In this document: positions 1-11,244 of the stretch, one piece after another | How positions within the stretch are numbered: position 1 is the stretch's first letter | How the letters are laid out: every line of letters begins with the position of its first letter | From: Sinonovacula constricta | Taxonomy: Eukaryota > Mollusca > Bivalvia > Cardiida > Solecurtidae | Assembly: GCA_007844125.1 (NCBI GenBank) | Contig: CM017567.1 | Span: 11,822,428-11,886,427, forward strand | DNA length: 64,000 bases | Direction of reading: 5' to 3' | Notes under the pieces: generated by a model | Database searches by the model: none | What the model was told of the DNA's origin: nothing | The model's input: only the letters and a program-made list of their open reading frames with translations | Program-made: the position numbers and the translations under genes

Positions 1-36
1 TCTTGTTCCATTCAGTTTGATAAGACGACAGAAAAC

Positions 37-384
37 AATTGGAACACCTCGGATAATTCACGAATCATCTCTCGGATGTATGTAGGTAGTCGGATTACCT
101 AGGCCATTTCCCTAAATGGGACTTCTTTTGTGACAGACATCAAAACAAAGATGGCAGCTCGGATGACAGCTCACTATAGTACGATGCCTGTAAAACTTTA
201 CTTTATTGCTGCTTTAAATTTAAATCGTCCAAGTTTAATTTTATGATTTGTGCGAACTTCATTTTAAGCATATTCTTCCGACTTCCGGCGAACAAAACGA
301 TCGTGATTTCTGTAAGAATCACTGCACCAGATACATCCGAGTGATGATTGTCCCGAGGATGGAATTACCCGAGGAATTCCGATT
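37..384. mobile_element. MITE copy 1 (Mutator-like, non-coding)
   Basis: This block of about 350 bp aligns by eye along its whole length with 13689-14077. Shared landmarks are an ATGTATGTAGGTAGTCGGAT block, AAAGATGGCAGCTCGG, and a terminal GATACATCCGAG. The ends form imperfect terminal inverted repeats, GGAACACCTCGG at the left and CCGAGGAATTCC at the right. No clear target duplication survives here, unlike the second copy. It has no coding capacity; the small open frames inside it are incidental. Confidence 0.7.
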
Positions 385-1087
385 AGACAGACAATTTACC
401 AATAAACCCACGGTCGACAAATGTAGTAAAACGGAATAGACAAGCATGGGTATCTGACGATGCATTACGCGCAGATTAGGTATAAATTGAGGTACAGTTT
501 TACATTTGATATAGAATACACGTGTACAAAACAAACGAACGAGCAAACAAATGATACAGATGAAATGAATTATCAATTATGCAATACAATAATTTCACAC
601 GTAGACAAAAAACAACACCAACAACAAAAAACATATAGCACGATTTCTGAAGACATGGATTTAATGTTTTATTTATGTTTGTGTGTATCTAAGGTTGTTA
701 CAGTCGGGTTTTCTTTAAACAAAAGTCGTTGAATTGTGTTTCTTTTGTTGTTGTTTTAGTTTTTCTTTCAGGAACAAGCAAATTAATAAAAGGGACCTGA
801 TATTCAACAACTTCTACAGCTATTGCACTTACTAACCAGCCGTTATCTGACATTTCTGCTCTAGCGAACTTCCAAGACACAGAACCAAAGTAAACCTGAT
901 AAGTTTGATTAGAGTTGGTTTAAAACACTCATTAACAAAGCTGTTCCTTTCCCATTTTTTATTTGTTATTTTTTGCTTGTTTCAACATGGTAATTTCTGT
1001 TTTGTTCATGTTTGTAATAATAAAGCAATTAGTGAAAAGAAAGATATAGCTAGTTGTTATGATTATGCAAATTTCGAGGTAGAGACC

Positions 1088-1345
1088 ATGGGTGTGACGA
1101 TGTCGCAGATGATGTTGCTGCTGCTGCTGATGATGATGATGGTGATGGTGGGGGTGAAGAGAAAATTATATCGGTTGTACCGGTAGTGATGAGTAGGCTA
1201 CTTTTGCTTATGCTGATGATGATAATCCAGCTGATGCTTATGATGACGGTGTTGTTGTTGTTGTTGTTGTTGTTGATGATGATAATGATGATGATGATGA
1301 TAATGATGATGATGATGATAATGATAACGGTGGAGTTGGTGATGA
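1088..1345. repeat. GAT/GTT trinucleotide microsatellite
   Basis: Interrupted GAT/TGA repeats with a short GTT run near 1250-1275. They lie just beyond the exon at 1441-1669 in its transcription direction. Low-complexity open frames here are not credible genes. Confidence 0.85.
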
Positions 1346-1440
1346 TGATGATGTCTAAATAACAAATGTTATTTGTAATTGCTGATAAGAGCTCATCGTA
1401 TTACAATAATTAAGCCAAAAAAGAAAATAAAAACACTTAC

Positions 1441-1669
1441 CATGCTCTTTTTCTTCTTTAAGTTGCTCGGCCAATCTTTCTAAATTGTCTAGTCGTTTAT
1501 TCCATTCTGCATTTGCTAATTCTTCCGTAGTTAATTCCTTTTCAATATCATCTAATAACGGAACTGTCCGGATGTTTGTTATACCCGAATTAAGTAACGC
1601 TTCGTTGGCACTGACTTCCGAATAAAAATAAAAGCAAAAACTTATCATAACCAAGCTGAATACATGCAT
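1441..1669 (-). CDS. first exon of a secreted coiled-coil protein, probable paralogue of the collagen gene
   Basis: Reading leftward from an ATG at 1669, 76 residues are open before a consensus donor (CATG|GTAAGTG), ending in phase 1. The N-terminus is a hydrophobic signal peptide (MHVFSLVMISFCFYFYSEVSA). It is followed by a charged helix with heptad character, including EWNKRLDNLERLAEQLKEE. This segment resembles [19 protein letters not shown] in the collagen gene at 6425-10989, and both end at a phase-1 donor. I infer a diverged, opposite-strand paralogue whose collagenous or other exons lie to the left, perhaps outside the window. No phase-compatible second exon was found within 1-1440. 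It could also be a stranded exon. The family assignment rests on about 20 aligned residues. Confidence 0.5.
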
Positions 1670-1989
1670 GTTTCAACGATACTGAGTTGCTTCAAAATCA
1701 ATAGCTTAGTCAACTTTTCCGACTTTTCTTTCCGACGTGACTAACTTGAAATTTTGCAGGAATGGTACTTCTAATGTTTAAATCGGTCAAGTTAGAACAA
1801 CGTATGACGTTAGCGCCTACATCTTTTGAAGTAAAGTCGTTGCAAACAGATCTCTAATTTGGGCAATTATCTAGTTCACGGTACATAAGATTCTTAACAT
1901 AAATCTGAATTACGATAGGCTTTAAAGTCCCTAACAAATAAGAGGACCTGTGGCGTGTGGTATGTTGAGTTAAATAAGTTTGCGATTGA

Positions 1990-2600
1990 GATCATTATCC
2001 TTGATGGTGTTTGTTCTTGCATTTGGCCTACAAGGACCACCAAACTGGTGTATATTGATCCCTGATGGTGTTTGTTCTTGCATTTGGCTACAAGGACCAC
2101 CGAACTGGTGTATATTGATCCCTGATGGTGTTTGTTCTTGCACTTGGCTTCAAGGACCACCAAACTGGTGTATATTGATCCCTGATGGTGTTTGTTCTTG
2201 CACTTGGCTTCAAAGACCACCAAACTGGTGTATATTGATCCTTGATGGTGTTTGTTCTTGCACTTGGCTACAAGGACCACCGAACTGGTGTATATTGATC
2301 CCTGATGGTGTTTGTTCTTGCACTTGGCTTCAAGGACCACCAAACTGGTGTATATTGATCCCTGATGGTGTTTGTTCTTGCACTTGGCTTCAAAGACCAC
2401 CAAACTGGTGTATATTGATCCCTGATGGTGTTTGTTCTTGCACTTGGCTGCAAAGACCACCAAACTGGTATATATTGATCCTTGATGGTGTTTGTTCTTG
2501 CACCTGGCTACAAGGACAACCAAACTGGTGTATATTGATCCTTGATGGTGTTTGTTCTTGCACTTGGCTACAAGGACCACCAAACTGGTGTATACTGCTC
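1990..2600. repeat. 60-bp minisatellite, about 10 copies
   Basis: The unit includes GGTGTTTGTTCTTGCACTTG and ACAAGGACCACCAAACTGG. Copies differ at a few positions (CAAGG/CAAAG, CTTGATGG/CCTGATGG). Because 60 is divisible by three and the unit lacks stops in several frames, long open frames appear on both strands. Stop-free translation on both strands, with no start context or splice support, points to a non-coding tandem array. Confidence 0.95.
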
Positions 2601-4568
2601 ACTAAATATGTTTCACAAGGCTCATCTTTATTCATCAACACACGTGCATTTTGGGTTGAGCAAAAAGGAACATGCAATAATTAGTGGATACATGGAGGCA
2701 ATTAAAGTTTTGAAGTTGTATTATGTTGTTTAAATTAATGGTATAATATTTACCTAACCAATCCCTATTTGCATTCTTATTTTCTGGAAAGTATTAGACA
2801 CGCATGGTAAGTAATGTTGTTGTGCAAAAAGTTTAAAAGAAAGGACTTATGTGGTAAAGTGTGGAGTATTTAGACAATGTCCCTTAGACATTTGTCAACT
2901 ATTTTTGCATTTGTTGTACGTTGTACGTTGTCTTCTTTTGTTAGTCTTAAACATCTTTGTTAGTTGTTATATATACTCAATATTAATCTTGTTTTATTTT
3001 CAGCATTGTATTCATAATGTAGGCGTGATTAGATTAAAACCATGAAGAAATTTATCACTACATGTTATGTGTGTGTGTTGTGTTATGTGTTTCTAGTTTT
3101 GTTTGCACACTGATTACAAATTACTATCCGAACCTTGTCAACAAAATAGTTCAAGCCTGACAGAGAAATATTTTTTCTTCTTTTTGCAGAGAACTAGAAC
3201 TAAAACTTTTTAACTTTGATTGTTTACAATAATATACGGGTTCTCGAAATAATATACAAGAAACAGAATTAAAATTGACAATATGTATGAATACAGGAAG
3301 CATAGAAGGAAGCTGTATGGATATCGGACCATGAAAAAAAAAACTAGTGATTGTTCATATTCAATTAAGGTAAAGCAATTGTAACAGAAAATATATAGAA
3401 TTTGAAAATTAACACAATGGACAAGTTGCATACTTTAATGTAGACGTGTATGCCAATTTTTAAGAAAAATTTCCATCCAATTTTGAATTAATGAATACTT
3501 TTTATTTCTAAAATTTGTATTTAATATGTCTCCTTTCAGAAATAAACAAACTTCAAATATAATGTTATATCCTCTTTTAGAAAAGTGTATTGCTATTAAG
3601 TAGATACAGATGCCTAGAGTAAAAGGAAAACCAGGCCTTTTACAATTTATTTTCTATACATATACAAACAGTGCAATAGACAAAGCCGTAAAACAAAAAG
3701 GATAATTTGAAAGGTGGGACAGAAACTACAACAAATCTTACTCTACTTTTAAAACAGTAACATAATTATGAATTAACTACGTAGTTTTCGCGATGGCTTA
3801 AATTTATGAAACTATGAAACAACGCTTTGAAATATGAAAATAGTAAATACCGCTGTAACATCATTTCGAATTATTGAGAATTTATAACTTTGAAATGACA
3901 GAAACTTATTATAACTTATGCAATCTGTGTTAAGAGTTTTTTCAGTCTTCACAAAAATTGGTGCAGAGTCAGCATGTAAGTTGTGGACCTATTCAACATA
4001 AAGCAACGAAACAGCAAATTACTTTTTACATTGTAGTTTACATTGTATTTAATTCTTCCAAACTGTGAATACATAAATGTATATTTATATTATGCTCAAC
4101 TTGACAACGACGTATTTATTCTGATGGCATGTTTAACATAGAATATTTCGTAACAATTAAAGACGTACGGGTAACTTTTGCTGTTTTAAGCTAAAACTTC
4201 GTCTATTGGTGCAATTATTCTACCAAAACACGGCCAGTGTCTGCCATGTTTAATTGAGCGCTAAGACTGACCCAATTCTCCGGCACCGTTAAGCCATTTA
4301 CCTCATATCTGTTTTCATGGTTGGTTTAAACTTGAATCGAAATCTAAGAAAAGTTTATCTTACAGAGAAATTCCGCTGCCATGGTAATGTTTCAGGAGGT
4401 GGTTCCTGGCACTAAGGGGGATTGCTGAATTTTGTTTTAAAGCCGCCTGTATGTATGTTCTAAAACGTTTCTTGTAATTTCTATCTCCTTTGACAACAAT
4501 ATGTTTGTCATAAATGAATAAAAATAATAAAAATAAGTACAATTAAAAATTAATATCATATTTATATC
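2601..4568. other. AT-rich intergenic stretch, no gene seen
   Basis: AT-rich sequence with short random open frames only. I see no exon with flanking splice sites, no recognisable repeat family and no RNA gene. Confidence 0.6.
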
Positions 4569-5062
<494 letters not shown>

Positions 5063-5093
5063 TATATATAGTTAATAGTAAGTTATATATTCT

Positions 5094-5276
5094 CAATGAA
5101 AAGTTCGTAGTAGAAGTTTGAACTTTTTAGCAATAATATAATACTTCAGTTTATTTTCCTTACTTATAACGGCTTATATAAATTATGCTGTATATATATA
5201 TATAACTAAAGTAAACATTAATATATTAACTAAAGTATTATATTATTGCTAAAAAGTTCTACTACGAACTTTTCAT
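5094..5276. repeat. long hairpin (imperfect inverted repeat, about 50-bp arms)
   Basis: The left arm begins AATGAAAAGTTCGTAGTAGA and continues through a TTAGCAATAATATAATACTT segment. The right arm ends TCTACTACGAACTTTTCATT, the exact reverse complement of the left start. A few-base insertion (AGTTTG) unbalances the arms. The loop is about 75 bp and AT-rich. It is probably a foldback or MITE remnant. Confidence 0.7.
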
Positions 5277-5286
5277 TAAGTAATCT

Positions 5287-5722
5287 TTAATGACAACTTT
5301 CAAGTTTTAAAAATGCTTTAATGTGGTTAAAAATGATTGTAAACTGTTCTAAAGTTTGGACGCTGAAAACAGAGTGATATTGAGCTGGACCATTTAATCT
5401 TAGGAAGACACCATATCCACCTATATTGCTTAGCCTGGTATTGTGACAATAGACTGAGTCTTGAGCAACAACAAAAATCCATGTAACTAGGGGCCAAATT
5501 GTTCCTAACCTTAAAGGCACGATATAACATTAAAAAGTCAACCCTTTTCTCAACGGGTAACCAAGAAAGATGATTAAAATGTTCTATACCAATGCAGGTT
5601 CGGGCATCCAGATTTAGTACAGATCGTATCATTTTATTCTTAGAGATGTAGTTTGTTTTTGAATCTCTGAGATAAACCATTATACCATACAGGGCTAGCA
5701 TAATGTAACTGACATTGTACAA
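5287..5722 (-). pseudogene. decayed non-LTR retrotransposon reverse-transcriptase C-terminal fragment
   Basis: Reading leftward from 5722, one frame contains NKMIRSVLNLDARTCIGIEH, then LSWLPVEKRVDFLMLYRAFK and VRNNLAPSYM. This pattern (aligned R/LNLD.RT, then LxWLPVxxR, then a short hydrophobic helix) is typical of the segment just after the RT domain in CR1/L2/Jockey-like LINE ORF2 proteins. The continuation (NTRLSN, then LRLNGPAQYHSVFS) sits in another frame, so at least one frameshift has occurred. No endonuclease, RT core or ORF1 was found, so this is a 5'-truncated dead copy. Confidence 0.65.
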
Positions 5723-5937
5723 AGGAATTAATTGGCATCTTTTTAGTGTATTCTCTTAGCTTTACATCTCTTTATGCACTATATTGTTACGTATACAAGT
5801 AAAGAAATAAACAGGCACTTTTTACTTCAAGAACTCGACGATGTTCACAGTTGGGAACGTACTTTGAGGTCTTTTGTACAGTGATGTCTGACCTCCTCCT
5901 CTTTCTCCTCCTTCTATTTCTCCTCCTCCTCATTATC

Positions 5938-5941
5938 GTCG

Positions 5942-5990
<49 letters not shown>

Positions 5991-5991
5991 T

Positions 5992-6026
<35 letters not shown>

Positions 6027-6060
6027 TATCATCATCACCATCAGCATCAGCATCATCATT

Positions 6061-6111
<51 letters not shown>
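5938..6111. repeat. (ATC)n microsatellite
   Basis: Nearly pure ATC repeats with occasional ATT and AGC interruptions, about 300 bp upstream of the collagen start codon. Poly-Ile and poly-Met open frames on the two strands are artefacts. Confidence 0.97.
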
Positions 6112-6112
<1 letters not shown>

Positions 6113-6424
6113 GTGTGTGGAACTCTATACTGAAAATTTAAAATTTAAAAAAGACCATAAAATGAGCGAAAGCGACAAAAGATATAGTGGACCTTGTGTC
6201 CAATGATATTCATCCATGTAGACCTAATTCACTGCTCTTGTCACGTTACGGCCTGGCCCCCTCTTCCCGGGCCTCCTGTTGCCCAAAACCGGTGCTACCA
6301 ACTTCGGCTCCCTTCCAAATTTATTATCTGTTGGACGATGACGTAGCAGCTACATAAGCTTATACCCAGGCACCGTCTACTCACATAAGCTGCACTCTCT
6401 CTTCAGTACACATCCCTCGTTACT

Positions 6425-9400
6425 ATGACGATAGGTCACGCGATTGTGCTGGCGCTGGTTGCCACGGTGTGTCTGGCTGACATTCGGGCGGAGATCGCTC
6501 GTCTACAGGAGCAAGTCGATGAGTAAGTGGTGTCTTTTTTATTATTTTTCACTACTTTTATAAGTTTTTATTCTTAAGTTAAATGTCGAACACGTTTTTG
6601 AACGTTGTCTTCAATTTGTTTTTATGATACAAAGTCATGTCACGACATCAAAGTCGCACGTAGATTTTGTTGACTTGAATCATATTATATAGTCTTATTT
6701 ATCGAGCCGGGTTTCTACAGTCGGATGCAGTAATGAGCAACTTTTTTTTGTTAAATAATGCCCTCATAAAATTTTCTCAGATAAGAAATATATCCAGATT
6801 TTTGTTAATATATTGTAGTTGAATTTGTAATTAAGATGTATCTACGATATTTGAAAAATTGCGGCACAAGTTTTAAATTTTACCTCTATGTCAAGGGGAA
6901 CAAAGCTCTAATACTGTCCAAAAATACGGAGGGCACGCTAAACAAACCTTTATGTTTTCAGCCTTTGTTAGTTAAAATACCTTCATATAAAAAGGAAAAT
7001 CAATAGATTATAACATACTAATAAACTATATTTCAAACTTGTATAAACTGTCTTCAGTTTGAGTGAGACAATAAAATTAATTCTTTATAGACATGATCCC
7101 AGGAACATTGCATCTGAGCATATGATCTTATATAACACGTAGAAACTGCGCATGTACTTGTTTCTGTTGTTTGTGTATCTAATTGATTTGTAAAATTTGG
7201 TTATTATTATTCAGATTTTATCATGCTTTTAGAAAATATAAGAAATATAATCTCAACAACATCGGCCAAGTTTTATAGAAGCTAATTATCTATCTGATGT
7301 CTAGGGGGGAAATGTAATCTGTTTTTTTTAATATTCTGACTTGTTTAAGCAACAACATAGGGTAATCTAAACTTTCAACTACTTTTATACACGAATGCAT
7401 AACTTATCTATCTAATAGTTCTTGTGTTCGCGAGACTCTAGATAGCCATTTTTGTAATTTTTACAACATGTTCAGATGCTTTAATTTATACATCCTTTAG
7501 GGATATTGAGACAGGCTGATATCTACCATTTAATGTAATATTATTATAATTAATTAGAAAACTACAAACGGTTCTACGAGAATCTAAATGTACTTGCCAA
7601 TTTTAAGATGGAGGAAAACGTAAAAATCGATTTCATAAAACACTCAAATAGCCACTTAATGCGCTATGTTCGCTGAATTTCATGTTAATATGGACTTATT
7701 CTGTAAGTTTTCTAAAATACTAGTATTACGCCTAACAGTATTTTACTGACCATTTCATTGTTTTTTAATTTATTATAATGTATAAATTAATATTTTATAT
7801 CCTTGTTTAAATTAGTGATTGATACAAACCATTCACATTTTGTGCAATTTTAAGCGTGAATATATCTATTTCAGAGTATAAATTGTGATATAACATATGA
7901 TTAACATACAACTTTAAAACAGCAAAATTTAAATAGAAACGAACGCTTCAAGAAATGTTTGCCTTAATATAGAAATATAGAAATTTACAACTCGAGTATT
8001 AGTTCTATCAAGGAAGTGGGCCAACGTGAGGGGTTACACTAATTTAAACGTTTTCTTTCAATAAACTTGACAACAAAATAATGGATTAAAACTTAATTAC
8101 TTAATGGTGTTTTAATTTCCAGAGAGATACAGTTGATCAAAGAATGGGAGGCCCGTCTAGATCAGATAGAACAGATGTTGGCTGAGCAGAAGGAGGAAGG
8201 TACGGGTCACTTGTCACATTGTATATATCCGTTTAAAGTCCGCTGGACACCCCGGAGTTGTTAAAAATGTGAAAATATGGTAGCAATGGATACATTTCAT
8301 TGACTATTTACACATTTGTAGTTTATTACTTTACAAATTATATAAGACTGGAAGAGCAATTTGTAGAGTTCTGGCTACGGTACGGGAGGCTTCGGATTCC
8401 AACCCGGAACATACCAAAGTCGCTTGGTAGAGATTTTGCTCCTTTGCAAATATAAGGGTAGTTCCACGACTGGGTGCCGCCTTCATTGACTCTCTTTCAA
8501 ATCTCCACATTGATACAATCGGTACGGAAACAATAATACAATTATATATTCATATACAATTTCTATACGAGTATGTACGCAAAGAGTGGTATTTCCATAT
8601 ACTCTACAATTTCAGATATGTTCCTGTTTAAACTTACATTGACAAGGCACCGCAAACTCACCTTGCGTTTCTGTGCTTTGCTTTGTTAAGCTTGTTGTTA
8701 CTTTACAATTTACTATTTTCAGTCCTGAGAGTAAAGAGACATGGATATGTATACGGAGTGCCTGTGTTCCCCGGGGCTAAGGGTCCAAATGGTACGCTTA
8801 TCTTGCATTATTATCATTGAAGTCTAGGGCTTAACTTGAATAAAAGGTTTAATTTTTAATATTCGGTGTCTGCCTATTTAGTTTCCGTTCTTTAGATCTA
8901 CGCATCTCTGGTAGATCCGAAGAAAAAAATAGCTTAAAGATTTTATTTCCGAACGTCGCCTGTTATTTTATGAATTTATTTATGAATTTCATTTATTGTA
9001 TGAACACGCTAATCGAGTATTTCCGAGAACCGAGTACAACCGAGAGTTAATTATTTCAGGACCTCCTGGACTACCAGGTCGTAACGGAGCTGACGGAGCG
9101 CCCGGAGCTCCCGGACTGAAGGGCGTGATGGGAGCCCCTGGTGCACGTGGTCCCCCCGGCCCGTACGGCCCGTGGGGAGAGGAGGGTCCCGAGGGGGAGC
9201 AGGGAGAGACGGGAACAAAGGGAGAGACAGGACCCACCGGATATCCAGGTGAGATAGAAACAGATCCAGAAAATGTTATTTGTTTAAGATGGCTTCCTGC
9301 AGCCTTTTTGTTGAAATTAACTTTCTTAACTCAATTTCTGCACTGTGATAAAGATCAAGACTCGTCTGTTTGATTTGCTACTTACGTTTTTCTTTTACGT

Positions 9401-10989
9401 ACAATGCTTCTTAAGATTATTGATCCATTTGCAAATATAAGGGTAGTTCCACGACTGGCATTCTTGCCTAAATATACTGGACTAAAACAGATCTGTCTCT
9501 ACAAGTAAACCTTACGAAAACTAAACTATGAATAAAGCCAAGGTTGCTTTTTCAACACTAAAACCGTAAAACATTAATTCCTTGTTTAAATTTTGACCAT
9601 TGGACAAATTGTGGATTTTCGTCCAATTTCACCGTACTCCCTGTTCAGAGACGTTACTTTAGTAAATGTGGTATCAGACAGTTTGCTTATATTATATACA
9701 AGTAACAGTATCTATTTGGTGGAATTTTGACATGAATTCCAGATAAAAACATACTTTCGTGTAATTAAAGACGATTCTGAAGCCTCCTCAATTGTTAGGC
9801 AGTACACATCGGGAAATAACTCGCTCTGAATGATCTTTTTTTTAAACTCTATCAACAAGCACGATACGGATTTCTGCTAAAAATAGATATCGACGTCACA
9901 GCGGATTACCCGGATTATGATCTTATGTTATCTCAAATAAAGTGGTTTTCTTAGTTTAAAAATAGCTGTGCAACTTGGCTCAGACAGAAAATACAAATTT
10001 CTTATGACAAGTGGGGTGGTATGCTTCTTTATTTTACATAAGTGTAGGGCTTCAATAATTTTTATTTCTCGAAATCATTTTCGGGTAATGAACATCTTTT
10101 GTTCATTTATAAAAGAAAAGTTTCGTCCAAACTGTCGGATACCACCTTTAAGAGTTCATCTGATCTGCCGTTTTAGGGTGACATCAGCTATTTCTGTAAA
10201 TGGAGAAACCGTATTATGTAATCTGCCCTTCTTGATCAAAGTAATGACCACTGACACACTGGTAGACCGTCCTAACCAACCATATACTGTGCCATCTACT
10301 ACATAATCAGTAATTAGTCTTCTTATATATACATTAAACGTGGACAAAACACTGGAGCGTCAGCAGCAAAATATGCAGTCTCATCACACAGCTCCCGCTG
10401 GTACCTGTCGAGATCTACATCATTCGCCGTATGGTCGTTAGACATGTTTTGTTACCTCTCCATGAAATTGTCAGGAAATAATTAACAACAAGTATCGGTT
10501 ATTTACAAATGAAGCATGATCAGGTTCACCGTGTGATCTATTGTTCTAGGACTGCCCGGAGAGGAGGGAGATGAGGGCAATGCTGGCGAGGACGGAGCGA
10601 ACGGTCAGGACGGACCCCCAGGACCAGTCGGGGATGTGGGACCACAGGGATACCCGGGCTTTAATGGAGAAAAGGGAAAACATGGGGAAGATGGTATTCA
10701 GGGAGAGCCCGGGCCCCAGGGGCCTGCGGGAGATATGGGATTCCCTGGTTACCCAGGACAACGAGGTCTACGGGGGACTGACGGTGAGCCCGGCCCAGCA
10801 GGTCCCGCGGGAGTCCCCGGGAGACAGGGTCAGAGAGGATATCCCGGCGCCCGAGGTGTACCCGGTCCGGTAGGAAAACCTGGAAAGCCTATGTACCAAT
10901 ACGTCGCCGCAGCACCAGTTTATTACGCAGCAGCCCCGTATAGGAAGGCGCCAAGAGCTTATGCTAATGCCAACACTAAGGCCGGTTAA
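6425..10989 (+). CDS. secreted short-chain collagen with N-terminal coiled coil (complete, 5 exons)
   Basis: Coding exons are 6425-6522, 8123-8199, 8723-8791, 9060-9248 and 10550-10989. All junctions are GT/AG and phase-consistent, giving 290 residues. The order is a signal peptide (about 1-18, ending VCLA), a coiled coil (about 20-58), RVKR at 61-64 matching a furin-type site, and 61 uninterrupted Gly-X-Y triplets (76-258). A 32-residue Ala/Tyr-rich tail follows, with [13 protein letters not shown]. The predicted mature protein has no cysteine, so trimerisation would rely on the coiled coil rather than disulfides. It has no fibrillar C-propeptide and is far shorter than fibrillar collagens. 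It is likely an extracellular structural protein (shell matrix, ligament, periostracum or similar is only a guess). The start was chosen because it is the only ATG giving a signal peptide in phase with exon 2. Confidence 0.9.
8443..8473 (+). repeat. 31-bp perfect direct repeat in collagen introns (partner 9428-9458)
   Basis: An identical 31-base block, starting TTTGCAAATATAAGGG and ending TTCCACGACTGG, occurs in intron 2 here and in intron 4 at 9428-9458. The surrounding sequence does not obviously align. It could be the edge of a dispersed repeat or an intronic control element. Confidence 0.8.
9659..10151 (+). mobile_element. TTAA-type MITE, copy A
   Basis: This copy lies in collagen intron 4. 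The left end (AATGTGGTATCAGACAGTTTG) and right end (AAACTGTCGGATACCACCTTTAA) are imperfect inverted repeats. The interior shares blocks with copies at 30314 and 41973: AAAAATAGATATCGACGTCA, GCGGATTACCC, AAAATAGCTGTGCAACTTGGCTCAGA (approximate). It has no coding capacity. The TTAA at the ends suggests a piggyBac- or Kolobok-type mover; that class is an inference from the termini only. Confidence 0.75.
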
Positions 10990-11232
10990 AGAAACGTTGT
11001 CATTGGTCTCATGAATCAGGAAAGGATCACTAGTGCATGCAAAACGTTTGTTTGGCTTAGTTTTGCTTTCAGTTAAGAGTATGCACTGAATAATTACAGT
11101 AAAGGTTTCATCTCAGGGTTAAAATGTACCTTGTTTTCTAATGTAAACATCGTAAACATTTTAAAATTAAAATGGAAATGAATCATGTATGCTTTATCAA
11201 AATAGACACAGTATTTATAAAACGATAAGCTA

Positions 11233-11238
11233 AATAAA
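11233..11238 (+). promoter_or_regulatory. polyadenylation signal AATAAA of the collagen gene
   Basis: First canonical AATAAA after the collagen stop codon, about 245 bp downstream, in an AT-rich 3' region. This would give a short 3' UTR. Confidence 0.6.
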
Positions 11239-11244
11239 ATATGA

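Noticed and set aside
698..900. Minus-strand exon candidate ending in a good GTAAGT donor (SWKFARAEMSDNGWL)
   Set aside because: It has acceptor-like and donor-like ends, but its frame is incompatible with the phase-1 end of the exon at 1441-1669, and no family was recognised.
1894..2684. Open frames of about 230 residues on both strands over the 60-bp repeat
   Set aside because: The unit is a multiple of three with no stops in several frames; both strands are open, and there is no start or splice context.
5787..6141. Poly-Met and poly-Ile open frames
   Set aside because: Direct translation of an (ATC)n microsatellite.
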